Positions 54,929-64,000 of a DNA stretch of 64,000 bases are shown here, piece by piece. The stretch spans positions 90,280 through 154,279 of the forward strand of contig JBBHKE010002394.1 in NCBI GenBank assembly GCA_037447655.1, given 5' to 3'. Source of the stretch: Zygnema cylindricum (lineage: Eukaryota > Streptophyta > Zygnematophyceae > Zygnematales > Zygnemataceae). Position numbers and translations under genes: made by a program. How positions within the stretch are numbered: the stretch's first letter is position 1; the number at the start of each line of letters is the position of its first letter. A model generated the notes under the pieces. That model saw nothing but the letters and a program-made list of their open reading frames with translations, was not told where the DNA came from and made no database searches.

Positions 54929-57900
54929 CTAGTCAATCTTTAATTTCAGACCACACTTCTCCCTGCAAAAAATTAGCTTAGGGGAAGGCACAGGTTTGGT
55001 CATCATATCTGCTACCATCTCACTATCTGGTTTGTACTCTAAACTGATTATTTTGTTTTCTACTTTCTCTCTAACAAAGCTGAGTCTGATGTCCATGTGT
55101 TTGGCTTTGAAATGATGTTTAGGATTGGCAGAAATAGCGATTGCTGCCTGATTATCACAAAATATTTTCTGCACACCACTCTTAAGGTGACCAAGCTCAC
55201 CAAGCAAAGACTTGACCCACATCAATTCTTTTACAGCAGAGCAAGAGGCCATATACTCAGCCTTCATGGTGGACTGAGCAATAACCTTTTGCTGTTTGCT
55301 ACTCCAACAGCAAGCCCTATCACCCACATATAATACATATCCAGAAGTGCATCTCCTCATCGGAGCATCACCATAACTGGCATCACTCCAAGTAGTGATG
55401 TCAGTATTCTCCCCACCCAAATGCAACCATAGATCCCTAGTTCCTACCAAATATCTAAGGACTCTCTTAGCTGCCTCCCAATCCTTCTTAGTGTGAGCAT
55501 TTAGACTTCTACTCAGCACTCCTACAGCTGCAGCTAAATCCGGCCGGGTACAATTCATAAAATAGATTAGACCTCCCACTACTTGCCTGTAAGGAATAGT
55601 CTGCATGAACTTCTGTTCTTCAGGAGATAATTCCTCGTCTAAGACTATGACTCCTTCTTCCTCACTCCCATCACTTCCCTTCTTCAACTCCATTGGAGTT
55701 GTACAACTATTAGCTTTATCCATTTGAAATTTTTCAAGCATGTTCCCTATTGCTTCCTTTTGAGTCAGTTTTATAATTTTCCTTTTTCGGTCTCTCTTTA
55801 CTTGAATTCCCAAAATATATCTTGCTTCTCCCATATCCTTCATTTCAAATCTCCCCTTAAGATCGGTTTTCAGTTTGTTAATTTTTTCCATTGATTTACT
55901 TAATACAAGCAAATCATCAACATAAATTGCGATAAATATCAAACCTTCCTCATCTTCAAGAACATAGATTGAGTGATCTGAGCTGATCCGAATATATCCC
56001 AGACCGGTAAGAAACTCATCAAGCTTCTTATTCCATTGTCGAGGTGCCTGTTTCAAACCATAAAGAGATTTAATCAGCCGACATACCTTACTCTCCCCTC
56101 CTTCCTCCACAAAACTTTCGGGTTGTCGCATGAAGATCTCCTCTTCCAATTCTCCATGCAAAAAGGCTGTCTTGATGTCCATCTGATGCACTTCCATGTC
56201 TTCCGCCGCTGCTAAACTGAAAAGTATGCGGACGGAGGGAAATCTGACCACCGGGGCAAAGGTTTCCTCGTAGTCAATTCCTTCCTTTTGTGTAAATCCC
56301 TTTGCCACTAATCTGGCCTTGTAGCGCTCGATTGTGTTATCTGGGTTCAGTTTTAGTTTGAAAACCCACTTACAACCGATTGGTTTTCGGTTAGGTGGAC
56401 AGTCCACCAGCTCCCAAGTATCGGCTGTCATGATTGAAGCCATCTCCTCATTGATGGCTGTCTTCCACCGGTTTCTTTCTGGACAAGTCATCGCCTCTCC
56501 ATAAGTTTGAGGTTCATCTTGATGAGGTAGTTTAGTTACCTTGTTATTAACATGTTTTTCTTGCAGTCTTTTGCTACTTCTCCTCCCCCCCTCAAAATCT
56601 GAGGCTGGAATAGATGGTTCTCGTGGATTCTTTCGAACAAACTCGGCTTCTCCCCTATCCCTTGATTCCGAATCAATTTCCACCACGTCTTCCGCTTCGA
56701 GTAGAGTTGTCACTGGAGTTTCCACAGCCGAGTAATTTTTGGTCTGATTTGTACCTACAAGAATGCCATCTTCTCTAAAACCTGGATAGTTAAGAAGCTC
56801 AAAGTCATCGGAATTTTCTGACTCAAATCTGATTTTTACTGAATTCGTATATTTGAAGGGATCCACAGACTTTCCTTCATCCATAACTACCAGATGCTCT
56901 ACTAAGATTATATCTTCCCTTTTTATATCATAAACTCTATATCCTTTAACATCCTCATCATATCCTAATAAGTATCCTGGTTTTCCTTTAGGATCTAGCT
57001 TCCAATTGGACCGATCAGTATCTAGACTGAATACTTGACTGCCGAAAACCTTTAAGTGAGTTATGTCTGGTTTCCGGCCTGTCCATCTCTCATAAGGTGT
57101 TTGATCTTTTATAGCTGAAGTAAGAACTCTATTCTTGAGGTAATTAGCACAGTTCATTGCTTCTGCCCAAAACCTTTTTCCTATCTTTTTATCCGACAAC
57201 ATACTTCTAGCACTATCACTTAGTGTTCTATTTAACCTTTCAGCTACCCCATTCTGTTCCGGGTTTTCTGGGAATGTCTTTTGGTGTTGGACCCCATCTT
57301 CCCTCAGAAAATCCTCAAACTGGTTAGAAGTATACTCTCCACCATTGTCACTCCGTATTCTCTTGATTGGAGCTTCATGGAGTTTTTCGCTCCATGCTTT
57401 ATATTGTCTAAAACAATCCCCAGCTTCGGACTTGTTTTTCAAAAAATATACCCGGGAATACCGAGACCAATCATCAGTTATAGTCATCATAAATCTCTTC
57501 CCCCCCGGTGAGGGCACTTTAGCCGGTCCCCAAATATCTGTGTGTACTAGATCTAGAATTTTTTCTCCCTTATAGGTGGCTGACTTAGGAAAGGGTAATC
57601 TGTGTGCTTTACCTTGAGCACATCCACTACAATCACTTATATCATCACTCTCACTGAACTGAATCCCTTCCACCACTCCCATCTTTTTCATCTCTCTTAA
57701 CTTATCTAGATTCACATGCCCAAGCCTCTTATGCCACATCATAATATCATGAACACCAGCATAATAAAGTTTCTTCTTTTCATTACTTAAGATCAGCCTA
57801 AACATCCCATGGCTACCTTTCTCAGCAATGAAATAGACATCATCCGCAAAACTAGCAGTAAAGACTCCTTCCCTAGTGCTAGTAAAAAAACCCTTATCAT

Positions 57901-59287
57901 CTAATACTGATGTAGAGATAAGATTTTTGTTCAGCTCCGGAATAAACAATACATCGGAGAATGTTAATATGGATGTCTTTCCTTCTACTAACACTTTTAG
58001 ATCTACCGATCCTACAAGAGTAGTGGTGACTATCCTCCCATCCCTGTACTCTATCTCTACGGTGGGAATCTTTCTTATCTTAGTGAACAGGTGTCTATCC
58101 TTACACATGTGCATGGAGGCACCTGAATCTACAATCCAACCTGCTTCACCTTTCAATCCACCGTAAGCACATTTCTGCCTTCGTGGAATTTCGACCTCAT
58201 TTTTCGCCTCCAACTCCTCATCCAAAAGGAGCTCATCGTCCTCGTCCTCGGATTCAGCCTCAAGTACCTGTGTGACAAGGGCCTTTTTCTTTCCTCTCGG
58301 GGTACCACCGGTCTGCCCCTCCTTTAACCGAAGCTCGGTTAGCTTAGTGCACTCTGCCATATAGTGCCCCGGTTTCTTACAAAAATGACATAGACCTTTG
58401 GGAGCCCTTGGTTCGAACTCATTGGCCTGTTTTTTCTGCTCCCTACCCCCATAGTTTCCGACCGGTTTTCGGGAATCCTTGTTCCTCCAATCAGTCGTTG
58501 TTGCAAAGGCTTGGCCACTCTTTCCTCCCCTTCGGATCTCAATTGTATTCTCTTGAACGAGAATCATCCCTACCACTGAGTTCCATATCCACCTTGAGTC
58601 AGGCAAGTCCTGCACACGGTAAACTATGTTCACGAACTCATCAGGTAACTTCATCAGTAAACAGTTAACTTTTTCTTTTTCACTAAAATCTTTTCCCGCA
58701 CTCTCTAGCTCCATGAAGAGTGTAGCAAGCTCATTGCAAAAATCCAACATATTTCCCCCTTTGTATACATACCCCTTAACTTTCTGATCAGCCAACTGTT
58801 GTTGCTGAATCGTACCACTTCGGTACACCTCTATGAGAGCCATCCAAAGATCGGATGCTCTTTCTACCTGCAAATGAGGACATGCAAGTCCTTGAGTGAG
58901 ATGGCGTAGGATGAAGTGTTTTGCCGCCATATTGTTGAAGTCCCAGGTTTCAGTATCATTCTCCTCATTCCTCGGAATAGGTGACATGAATGTCGAACCA
59001 GTTGCTATTGGTGTGGTCGTCTCCTTCTCCTTTCCTTTGTCCACCACCTCTCCTTCTTTTGTTTCCTCCGTTGAAGGTGGGTCCTCTTTCCTGGTGAATC
59101 TGGTTCCTCCAAACCCTGGAGGAATTCCAAGACTTGATGGACGCCCCAACCGTCCACTCACTATCCCCCAAAACCTTTTTTCGCATAGAGCTCCTATCAT
59201 CATACTTTCCCAATATATGAAGCCAGTTTCATTAAAGATTCGTACCCTAGAGGGTGGACCCATAACCTGAAACTCTGAGACCTCCAT
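54929..59287 (-). CDS. Copia-C5 Gag-Pol polyprotein, intact 1452 aa
   Basis: One uninterrupted frame. Gag 1-~370 with UBN2 region and zinc knuckle C300-C303-H308-C313; aspartic protease DSGA at 387-390; integrase HHCC finger (H519, H524, C553, C556) and catalytic D584, D647, E683 with exactly 35 residues between the last two; reverse transcriptase with YVDD at 1122-1125; RNase H with D1302, the AEYMA glutamate E1344 and D1378. The copia order is complete. Start: the ATG at 59285-59287 is in the LTR, and residues VMGP (8-11) are encoded by the PBS; the PBS ATG is an alternative start. Odd: residue 1342 is Lys where the related copies C4 and B have Glu (MEAEYMA). Gag and Pol share one frame, so expression from one polyprotein is inferred. 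Confidence 0.97.
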   Translation of the reverse strand: MEVSEFQVMGPPSRVRIFNETGFIYWESMMIGALCEKRFWGIVSGRLGRPSSLGIPPGFGGTRFTRKEDPPSTEETKEGEVVDKGKEKETTTPIATGSTFMSPIPRNEENDTETWDFNNMAAKHFILRHLTQGLACPHLQVERASDLWMALIEVYRSGTIQQQQLADQKVKGYVYKGGNMLDFCNELATLFMELESAGKDFSEKEKVNCLLMKLPDEFVNIVYRVQDLPDSRWIWNSVVGMILVQENTIEIRRGGKSGQAFATTTDWRNKDSRKPVGNYGGREQKKQANEFEPRAPKGLCHFCKKPGHYMAECTKLTELRLKEGQTGGTPRGKKKALVTQVLEAESEDEDDELLLDEELEAKNEVEIPRRQKCAYGGLKGEAGWIVDSGASMHMCKDRHLFTKIRKIPTVEIEYRDGRIVTTTLVGSVDLKVLVEGKTSILTFSDVLFIPELNKNLISTSVLDDKGFFTSTREGVFTASFADDVYFIAEKGSHGMFRLILSNEKKKLYYAGVHDIMMWHKRLGHVNLDKLREMKKMGVVEGIQFSESDDISDCSGCAQGKAHRLPFPKSATYKGEKILDLVHTDIWGPAKVPSPGGKRFMMTITDDWSRYSRVYFLKNKSEAGDCFRQYKAWSEKLHEAPIKRIRSDNGGEYTSNQFEDFLREDGVQHQKTFPENPEQNGVAERLNRTLSDSARSMLSDKKIGKRFWAEAMNCANYLKNRVLTSAIKDQTPYERWTGRKPDITHLKVFGSQVFSLDTDRSNWKLDPKGKPGYLLGYDEDVKGYRVYDIKREDIILVEHLVVMDEGKSVDPFKYTNSVKIRFESENSDDFELLNYPGFREDGILVGTNQTKNYSAVETPVTTLLEAEDVVEIDSESRDRGEAEFVRKNPREPSIPASDFEGGRRSSKRLQEKHVNNKVTKLPHQDEPQTYGEAMTCPERNRWKTAINEEMASIMTADTWELVDCPPNRKPIGCKWVFKLKLNPDNTIERYKARLVAKGFTQKEGIDYEETFAPVVRFPSVRILFSLAAAEDMEVHQMDIKTAFLHGELEEEIFMRQPESFVEEGGESKVCRLIKSLYGLKQAPRQWNKKLDEFLTGLGYIRISSDHSIYVLEDEEGLIFIAIYVDDLLVLSKSMEKINKLKTDLKGRFEMKDMGEARYILGIQVKRDRKRKIIKLTQKEAIGNMLEKFQMDKANSCTTPMELKKGSDGSEEEGVIVLDEELSPEEQKFMQTIPYRQVVGGLIYFMNCTRPDLAAAVGVLSRSLNAHTKKDWEAAKRVLRYLVGTRDLWLHLGGENTDITTWSDASYGDAPMRRCTSGYVLYVGDRACCWSSKQQKVIAQSTMKAEYMASCSAVKELMWVKSLLGELGHLKSGVQKIFCDNQAAIAISANPKHHFKAKHMDIRLSFVREKVENKIISLEYKPDSEMVADMMTKPVPSPKLIFCREKCGLKLKID
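59253..59267 (-). promoter_or_regulatory. Copia-C5 primer-binding site
   Basis: Minus strand GGTTATGGGTCCACC, one mismatch from the 15-nt complement of the initiator tRNA-Met anticodon arm. It lies between the LTR and Gag and is translated as VMGP. Confidence 0.85.
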
Positions 59288-60313
59288 AAGTCCTCAGAGT
59301 AGACAGCTTCCAAGAAGCCTCTAGGATAATCCTGACCCGTTTGTGTTTCAGCAAAAATAACTGCCACCCTGGCAGACAAAAACCCTGACCACCTGCACCC
59401 CTGTGAAGGCAAGACTCCCGTGAGTGGATAGCAAAAAGAATCTCTGAATTTGCTCCCCTGAGCAGTAAGTTATGGAGGGTCAAAGTTGACCTTTTGTACA
59501 GAAGCTCTCTGGGAGAGGGGGTCCTATCTTCTAATTTTTCTAAGTCCTATCTCTCTCACAGACTCTATCTACTGGTGTACGGAACCAATCAGAATTGAGT
59601 TCCGTACGCAAAAGTACAGCTGCCGGTGTACTTTAGGTACGGACATTGTACGACATGGCCAAAATGTCGACACATGTCAAATCCGGATTCGGTGCCATAA
59701 TCTCCGGAGATTCCAGAATCCAACGGAATTTTGCCACGCGTCATCCGATGTGGCGATGGCCACAAACCGCCGAAATCTTCCTCCGCGATCTCGGCGCTAA
59801 TCCCGACCGTCCGATTAAATTCGGATTTAATCGTAGCCGTAATAAATACATGCGCGGTATTTGTTTCACTTACGAAACAAATGCGCGGTATTGATTTTTG
59901 TCCGTAACGTAATTCGTACATTATATACTACTGGATCTATGTATCTTGTAATCCATAACAGTTAAATGATTTATCGTACGTATACGTATTTAAATAAATA
60001 TCAAACTATATAGTATGTAACACTACTGCTAGACTTAACGGCTAAGTCTACCGGCTACTTCCTGTCTGCCGGCCGGTAGGTACAAGGATCAAATCCTGCC
60101 GCCGGCACATACCTTTTAAATAAATAAACCCTAATATAAATTTCCCGTAAACCTCAGGATAGCCAAGGTAGCCATGGCTCTAGCTTCCTCTCCAATTTCT
60201 CAGTGACTGCGACAAGTTTGAGAGTTGGAGAGAGAAGTTAGAGATAGACTGCCTCGGCTTCTATATTTCTTTTCAGACCTAGAAAATACTAATAAAAACC
60301 ATTAGTTTCTACA
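59268..60313 (-). repeat. Copia-C5 5' LTR
   Basis: 1046 bp, complete. It contains the Gag ATG, an antisense tRNA-like block near 60034-60111 and repeated GTACGG/CCGTAC motifs around 59577-59655. Confidence 0.93.
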
Positions 60314-61035
60314 GGAAACTATAAAAGAGGAGGACAAAGAAATCAATCCGATGAGTCTTGATCAAGGGTCTCAATGGGGTTGTGTCATTTTTGCAAGCAA
60401 CCAGGACACTATATGGCGGAGTGTACTAAGCTAACCGAACTTCGGTTGAAGGAGGGGCAGGCCGGTGGACCTCCTAGAGGAAAGAAAAATGCCCTTGTGA
60501 CGCAGGTTCTTGAGGAGTAATCCAACGACGAGGACGATGAGCTATTGTTGGATGAGGAGTTGGAGGGAAAAACTAAGGCCAAAATTCAACATAAGTAGAT
60601 ATGTGCCTTGGTGGATTGAAAGGTGAAACAGGTTGGATTGTGGATTTGAATGCCTCCATGCACATTTGTAAGGACAAACACATGTTCACAAAGATGAGAA
60701 AGATTCCTACCGTAGAAATAGAGTACAAGGATGGGCGGATAGTCACTACTACTTTTGTAGGATCGGTAGATCTGAATGCGTTAGTAAAAAGAAAGTTATT
60801 TATTGTTATTTTCTCAAATGTGTTGTTTACTCCCGAGCTGAACAAAAACCTCATCTTTACTTCTATGCTTGATGATAATTGTTTTGACACTAGTACTAGG
60901 AAAGGAGTTTTTTCTACTGGTTTTGAGGAAGAAGTTTATTTTACTGCTGAAAATGGTATGTTTCGGCTGATTTTAAGTTATGAAAAGAAAAAAATTTACT
61001 ATGCTGGAATTTATGATATAATGTTGTGGTATTAG
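60314..61035 (+). pseudogene. Copia-E2 nucleocapsid and protease
   Basis: An intact zinc knuckle CHFCKQPGHYMAEC lies near 60384-60425. Stops follow at about 60520 and 60598. The frame 60601-61035 reads GWIVDLNASMHICKD, where the protease active-site motif DSGAS has become DLNAS, then TPELNKNLIFTS. Confidence 0.88.
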
Positions 61036-61860
61036 AGGCTTGGGCATGTGAATCTAGATAAGTTAAAAGAGATGAAAAAGATAGGAGTAGTGGAAGGGAT
61101 TCATTTTGGTGAGAATGTGAATCTAAGTGATTGAGGTGGATGTGCTCAAGGTAAAGCACACCGATTTCCTTTTCCACAAACCGCCACCTATAAAGGAGAA
61201 AAGGTTTTAGATTTGGTAGACACGGATATTTGGGGACCGGCTAAAGTGCCGTCACCCGAGAGGAAAAGATTTATGATGACCATCACCGATGATTGGTCTC
61301 GGTACTCAAAGGTATATTTTTTGAGAAACACATCGGAGGCTCCAGATTTTTTTAAGCAATACAAGGCATGGAGTGAGAAACTCTATGAATCCTCAATCAA
61401 GAGAGGAAGGAGTGACAATGGTGGACAGTATATCTCCAACCAATTTGAGGATTTTTTGAGAGAAGATGGAGTACAACACCAAAATATAGTTACAGAAAAT
61501 ACGAAATAGAATGGTGTAGCCGAAAGGTTAAACAGGACACTAACTGATAGTGCCAGAAGTATGTGGTTGGATAAAAATATCAAAAAATGGTTCTAAGCCG
61601 AAGCAATGAACAATATAACCTCAAAAATAGAGTTTTTACTTCGGAGGTAAAGGGCCAAACACCTTATGAGAGATAGGCCGGACGAAAACCAGATATATCT
61701 CACTTAAAAGTTTTTGGTAGTTAAGTGTTCAGTCTAGATACAGATTGGTCAAAGTGGAAATTAGATCCTAAAAGACTTTGTAGGATACATTAAGGATGTA
61801 AAAGGATATAGAGTTTAAGATCTCGAAAGAGAAGATATAATTCTAATAAAACATCTAGTA
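61036..61860 (+). pseudogene. Copia-E2 integrase
   Basis: Open at 61213-61509: DTDIWGPAKVPSP, TDDWSRYSKVYF, GRSDNGGQYIS (Gly-Gln for Gly-Glu). Then stops, with NGVAERLNRTL readable after one. The HHCC finger upstream has a stop (WY-stop-RLGHVN). Confidence 0.88.
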
Positions 61861-63780
61861 GTTATGGATGAAGGAAAATCTGTGGATCCATTCAAGTATA
61901 CAACGTCAGTAAAAATCAGATTTGAATCTGAAAATTTAGAGGACTTTGAGCTTCCTAACTATCTAGGTTTTAGAAAAGATAACATTGTTGTACGTACAAA
62001 TCAGATTGAGAAGGACCCAGTTGTGGAAACACCAGTGACAACTCTACCCGAAACCGAGGAACAGGGTAGAAGCCGAGATTGTTCGAAAGAATCGACGGGA
62101 ACCATATATTCCGGCAACATATTTTGAGGGAGGAAGGAGAAACAATAAAAGGCTGCATGAGAAACTTGTTAATAACAAGGTAAATAAACTATCTCATCCG
62201 AGTGAACCTCAAACTTATGGAGAGGCGATGAACTATCCGGAGAGAAACCGGTTGAAAACAACCATCAATGAGGAGATGGCCTCAATTAATGCAGTGGATT
62301 ATAAGGAGCTGTTGGATTGTCCACCTAACCAAAAACCAAATGGTTGTAAGTGGGTATTCAAACTAAAACTAAACCCGGATAACATCATCGAGCGTTATAA
62401 GGCTCGGTTAGTGGCCAAATGATTTACCCAGAAAGAGGGATTTGACTACGAGGAAACCTTTAGTCCGATCGTCAGATTTCCTTCCGTCTGAATACTTTTC
62501 AGTCTGGCAGCAGCGGAAGACATAGAGGTGCACCGGATGAAAATCAAAACAACCTTCCTGCATGGAGAACTAGAAGAGGAGATTTTTATGCGACAGCCCG
62601 AAGAGTTTGTGGAAAAAAGAGAGGAGAGTAAGGTATGTTGGTTGATTAAATCCCTTTATGATCTGAAACTGGCATCCCCGCCGTGGAACAAAAAAATGGA
62701 CCAATTTTTTACCGGTCTTGGATATATCCGATTCAGTTCAGATCACTTAATCTATGTATTTGAGGATGAAAAAAGTGTTGTTTTTATTGCAATTTATGTT
62801 GATGATTTGCTTGTTTTAAGTAGATCAATGGATAAAACTAACAATCTAAAAACGGATCTTAGAGGAAGGTTTGAGATGAAAGATATAGGAGGGGCAAAAT
62901 ATATTTTGGGAATTCAAGCAGAGAGAGATAGAGAAAAGAAAATAAATATAATAACCCAGAAAGAGGCCATTGGGAACATGTCGGAAAAGCTCCAGATATA
63001 TAAGGCCAATAGTTGTACAACTCCAATGGAGTTAAACTAGGGAAGTGAGGGGAGAGTGGAAGGAGTCATAATCTTAGATGATGAACTTGGTCTTGAAGAA
63101 CAAAAGTGTTCATGCAGACGATTCCTTACAGACAAGAAGTGGGCAGCCTAATATATTTCAAAAACTGTACCCAACCCGATTTAGTTACAGCTGTAGGACT
63201 GCTGAGTAGAAGTCTGAATTCTCCCACTAAGTAAGATTGGTAGGCAACTAAGAGAGTCTTTGGATATTTGATAGGGACTAGGGAGCTATGGTTGCATTTG
63301 GGTGGGGAAAATACTAACATCACTACTTGAAGTGATGCCAAGTATAGGGATGCTCCGATAAGGAGATGTACTTCTAGATATGTATTGTATGTGGGTGATG
63401 GGGCTTGATGCTAGAGCACCAAAAAACAAAAGGTTATTACTCAGTCCAACATGGAGGCTGAGTATATGGCCTCTTGCTCTGTTGTAAAAGAGTTGATGTG
63501 GGTGAAATCTTTGCTTGGTGAACTTTGTCATCTTAAGAGTGGTGTACAGATTATTTTTTGTGACAATCAGGCAGCCATTGTGCCAATCCTAAACACCAAT
63601 TTAAGGCTTAACAGAAGGATATTAGACTTAGATTTGTTAGGGAAAAAGTAGAAAACAAAATAATTAGTGTATAATATAGACTAGATAGTGAAATGGTAGT
63701 AGATATGATGACTAAGCCTGTACCTTCTCCTAAATTAATTTTTCTGCAGGGAAAAGCGTGGTCTCAAATTGAAAAGTGAC
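61861..63780 (+). pseudogene. Copia-E2 reverse transcriptase and RNase H
   Basis: Blocks 61864-62127 (linker), 62228-62422 ([23 protein letters not shown]), 62528-63040 (KTTFLHGELEEEIFMRQP, IAIYVDDLLVLS, FEMKDIGGAKYILGIQ) and 63451-63651 (MEAEYMASCS, FCDNQAA). Stops separate them; LKLASPPWN replaces LKQAPRQWN. Non-functional. Confidence 0.9.
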
Positions 63781-63796
63781 TAGAAAATAAGACGAG

Positions 63797-64000
63797 TGTA
63801 GAAATTAGTGTTTTTTTTGGGTATTTTCTAGGTCATAAGTTGTATAAACAAAAGACAAAAGTGAAGCTGAGGCAGCTTGTCTCCAACTCCTCTTTTTGGT
63901 CCCCACACTTGCCGTAGTCATTGAAGAACAGAGAAGGAGTTTGAGCCATGGTTGCCTAAGCCTCTCAAAGAGATAAACAGTAGATCAGGTCACCCTTACC
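63797..64000 (+). repeat. Copia-E2 3' LTR, cut by the window end
   Basis: Starts TGTAGAAATTAG after a decayed purine stretch, collinear with 45777-46010 (GTCATAAGTTGTATAAACAAA, CCCCACACTTGCCGTAGTCATTGAAG). Continues outside the window. Confidence 0.85.

Larger units (their letters stand above)
54094..60313 (-). mobile_element. Copia-C5: young copia element with intact gag-pol
   Basis: Minus-strand element with a full 5' LTR (59268-60313), PBS, a single 1452-codon gag-pol frame, a polypurine tract and a 3' LTR truncated at its far end (54094-54915). The two LTRs differ at about 4 of 822 shared positions, so insertion is recent. The truncated 3' LTR junction and the lack of a visible target duplication show rearrangement after, or during, insertion. 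Confidence 0.95.
60314..63796 (+). mobile_element. Copia-E2 internal region (gag end to RNase H), decayed
   Basis: Plus-strand copia sequence starting within gag and ending at a 3' LTR. Its first ~95 bp overlap, with roughly 15-20% divergence, the end of the Copia-E1 gag fragment at 53787-53878, so E1 and E2 are probably two different copies of one family rather than a single split element. Confidence 0.8.

Noticed and set aside
1-64000. CRISPR arrays, rRNA genes, bacterial operons or phage genes
   Set aside because: None seen. Introns, copia families and plant-type kinases point to a eukaryotic nuclear genome.

Overview
The window is eukaryotic nuclear DNA, most likely from a streptophyte (a non-seed land plant or charophyte alga). 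The evidence is spliced RLCK-type protein kinase genes with GT-AG introns, abundant Ty1/copia retrotransposons, and a copia primer-binding site that matches the anticodon arm of a plant-type initiator tRNA-Met. The species cannot be named from sequence alone. No rRNA, canonical tRNA, CRISPR array or bacterial-style operon was seen.

Layout. 1-4.4 kb: non-coding DNA with a CT tract, a 15-bp minisatellite and a solo LTR fragment. 4.4-9.9 kb: Copia-A (minus strand), with two 466-467-bp LTRs and a clear 5-bp target duplication, broken by frameshifts. 10-11 kb: two diverged copies of a cysteine-rich, PAN/apple-like exon (minus). 11.4-16.9 kb: Copia-B (minus), complete in structure but broken in coding. 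18-20.3 kb: a chimeric remnant joining a Copia-B gag and LTR to the RNase H and LTR of another copia (X). 20.3-38.3 kb: a duplicated protein-kinase locus among very long polypyrimidine and polypurine tracts. It holds one complete gene (A: pseudokinase + kinase + coiled coil, four phase-0 exons), one 5'-truncated copy (B) and one 5'-only pseudogene (C) next to a ~0.9-kb near-palindromic element. 38.9-45.4 kb: Copia-C4, decayed, minus strand. 45.8-64 kb: a mosaic in which degenerate plus-strand Copia-E sequence is interrupted by Copia-D (minus, decayed) and Copia-C5 (minus, one intact 1452-codon gag-pol ORF, LTR segments differing at about 4 of 822 positions).

How it works. The retroelements follow the copia order gag-PR-IN-RT-RNase H. 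Their shared unusual trait is a PBS complementary to the middle of initiator tRNA-Met rather than its 3' end, as in Drosophila copia. This PBS lies inside the Gag reading frame, with an ATG inside the LTR. Only Copia-C5 looks capable of making all its proteins. Kinase gene A is the only host gene that appears complete; its role is unknown beyond a probable cytoplasmic signalling kinase.
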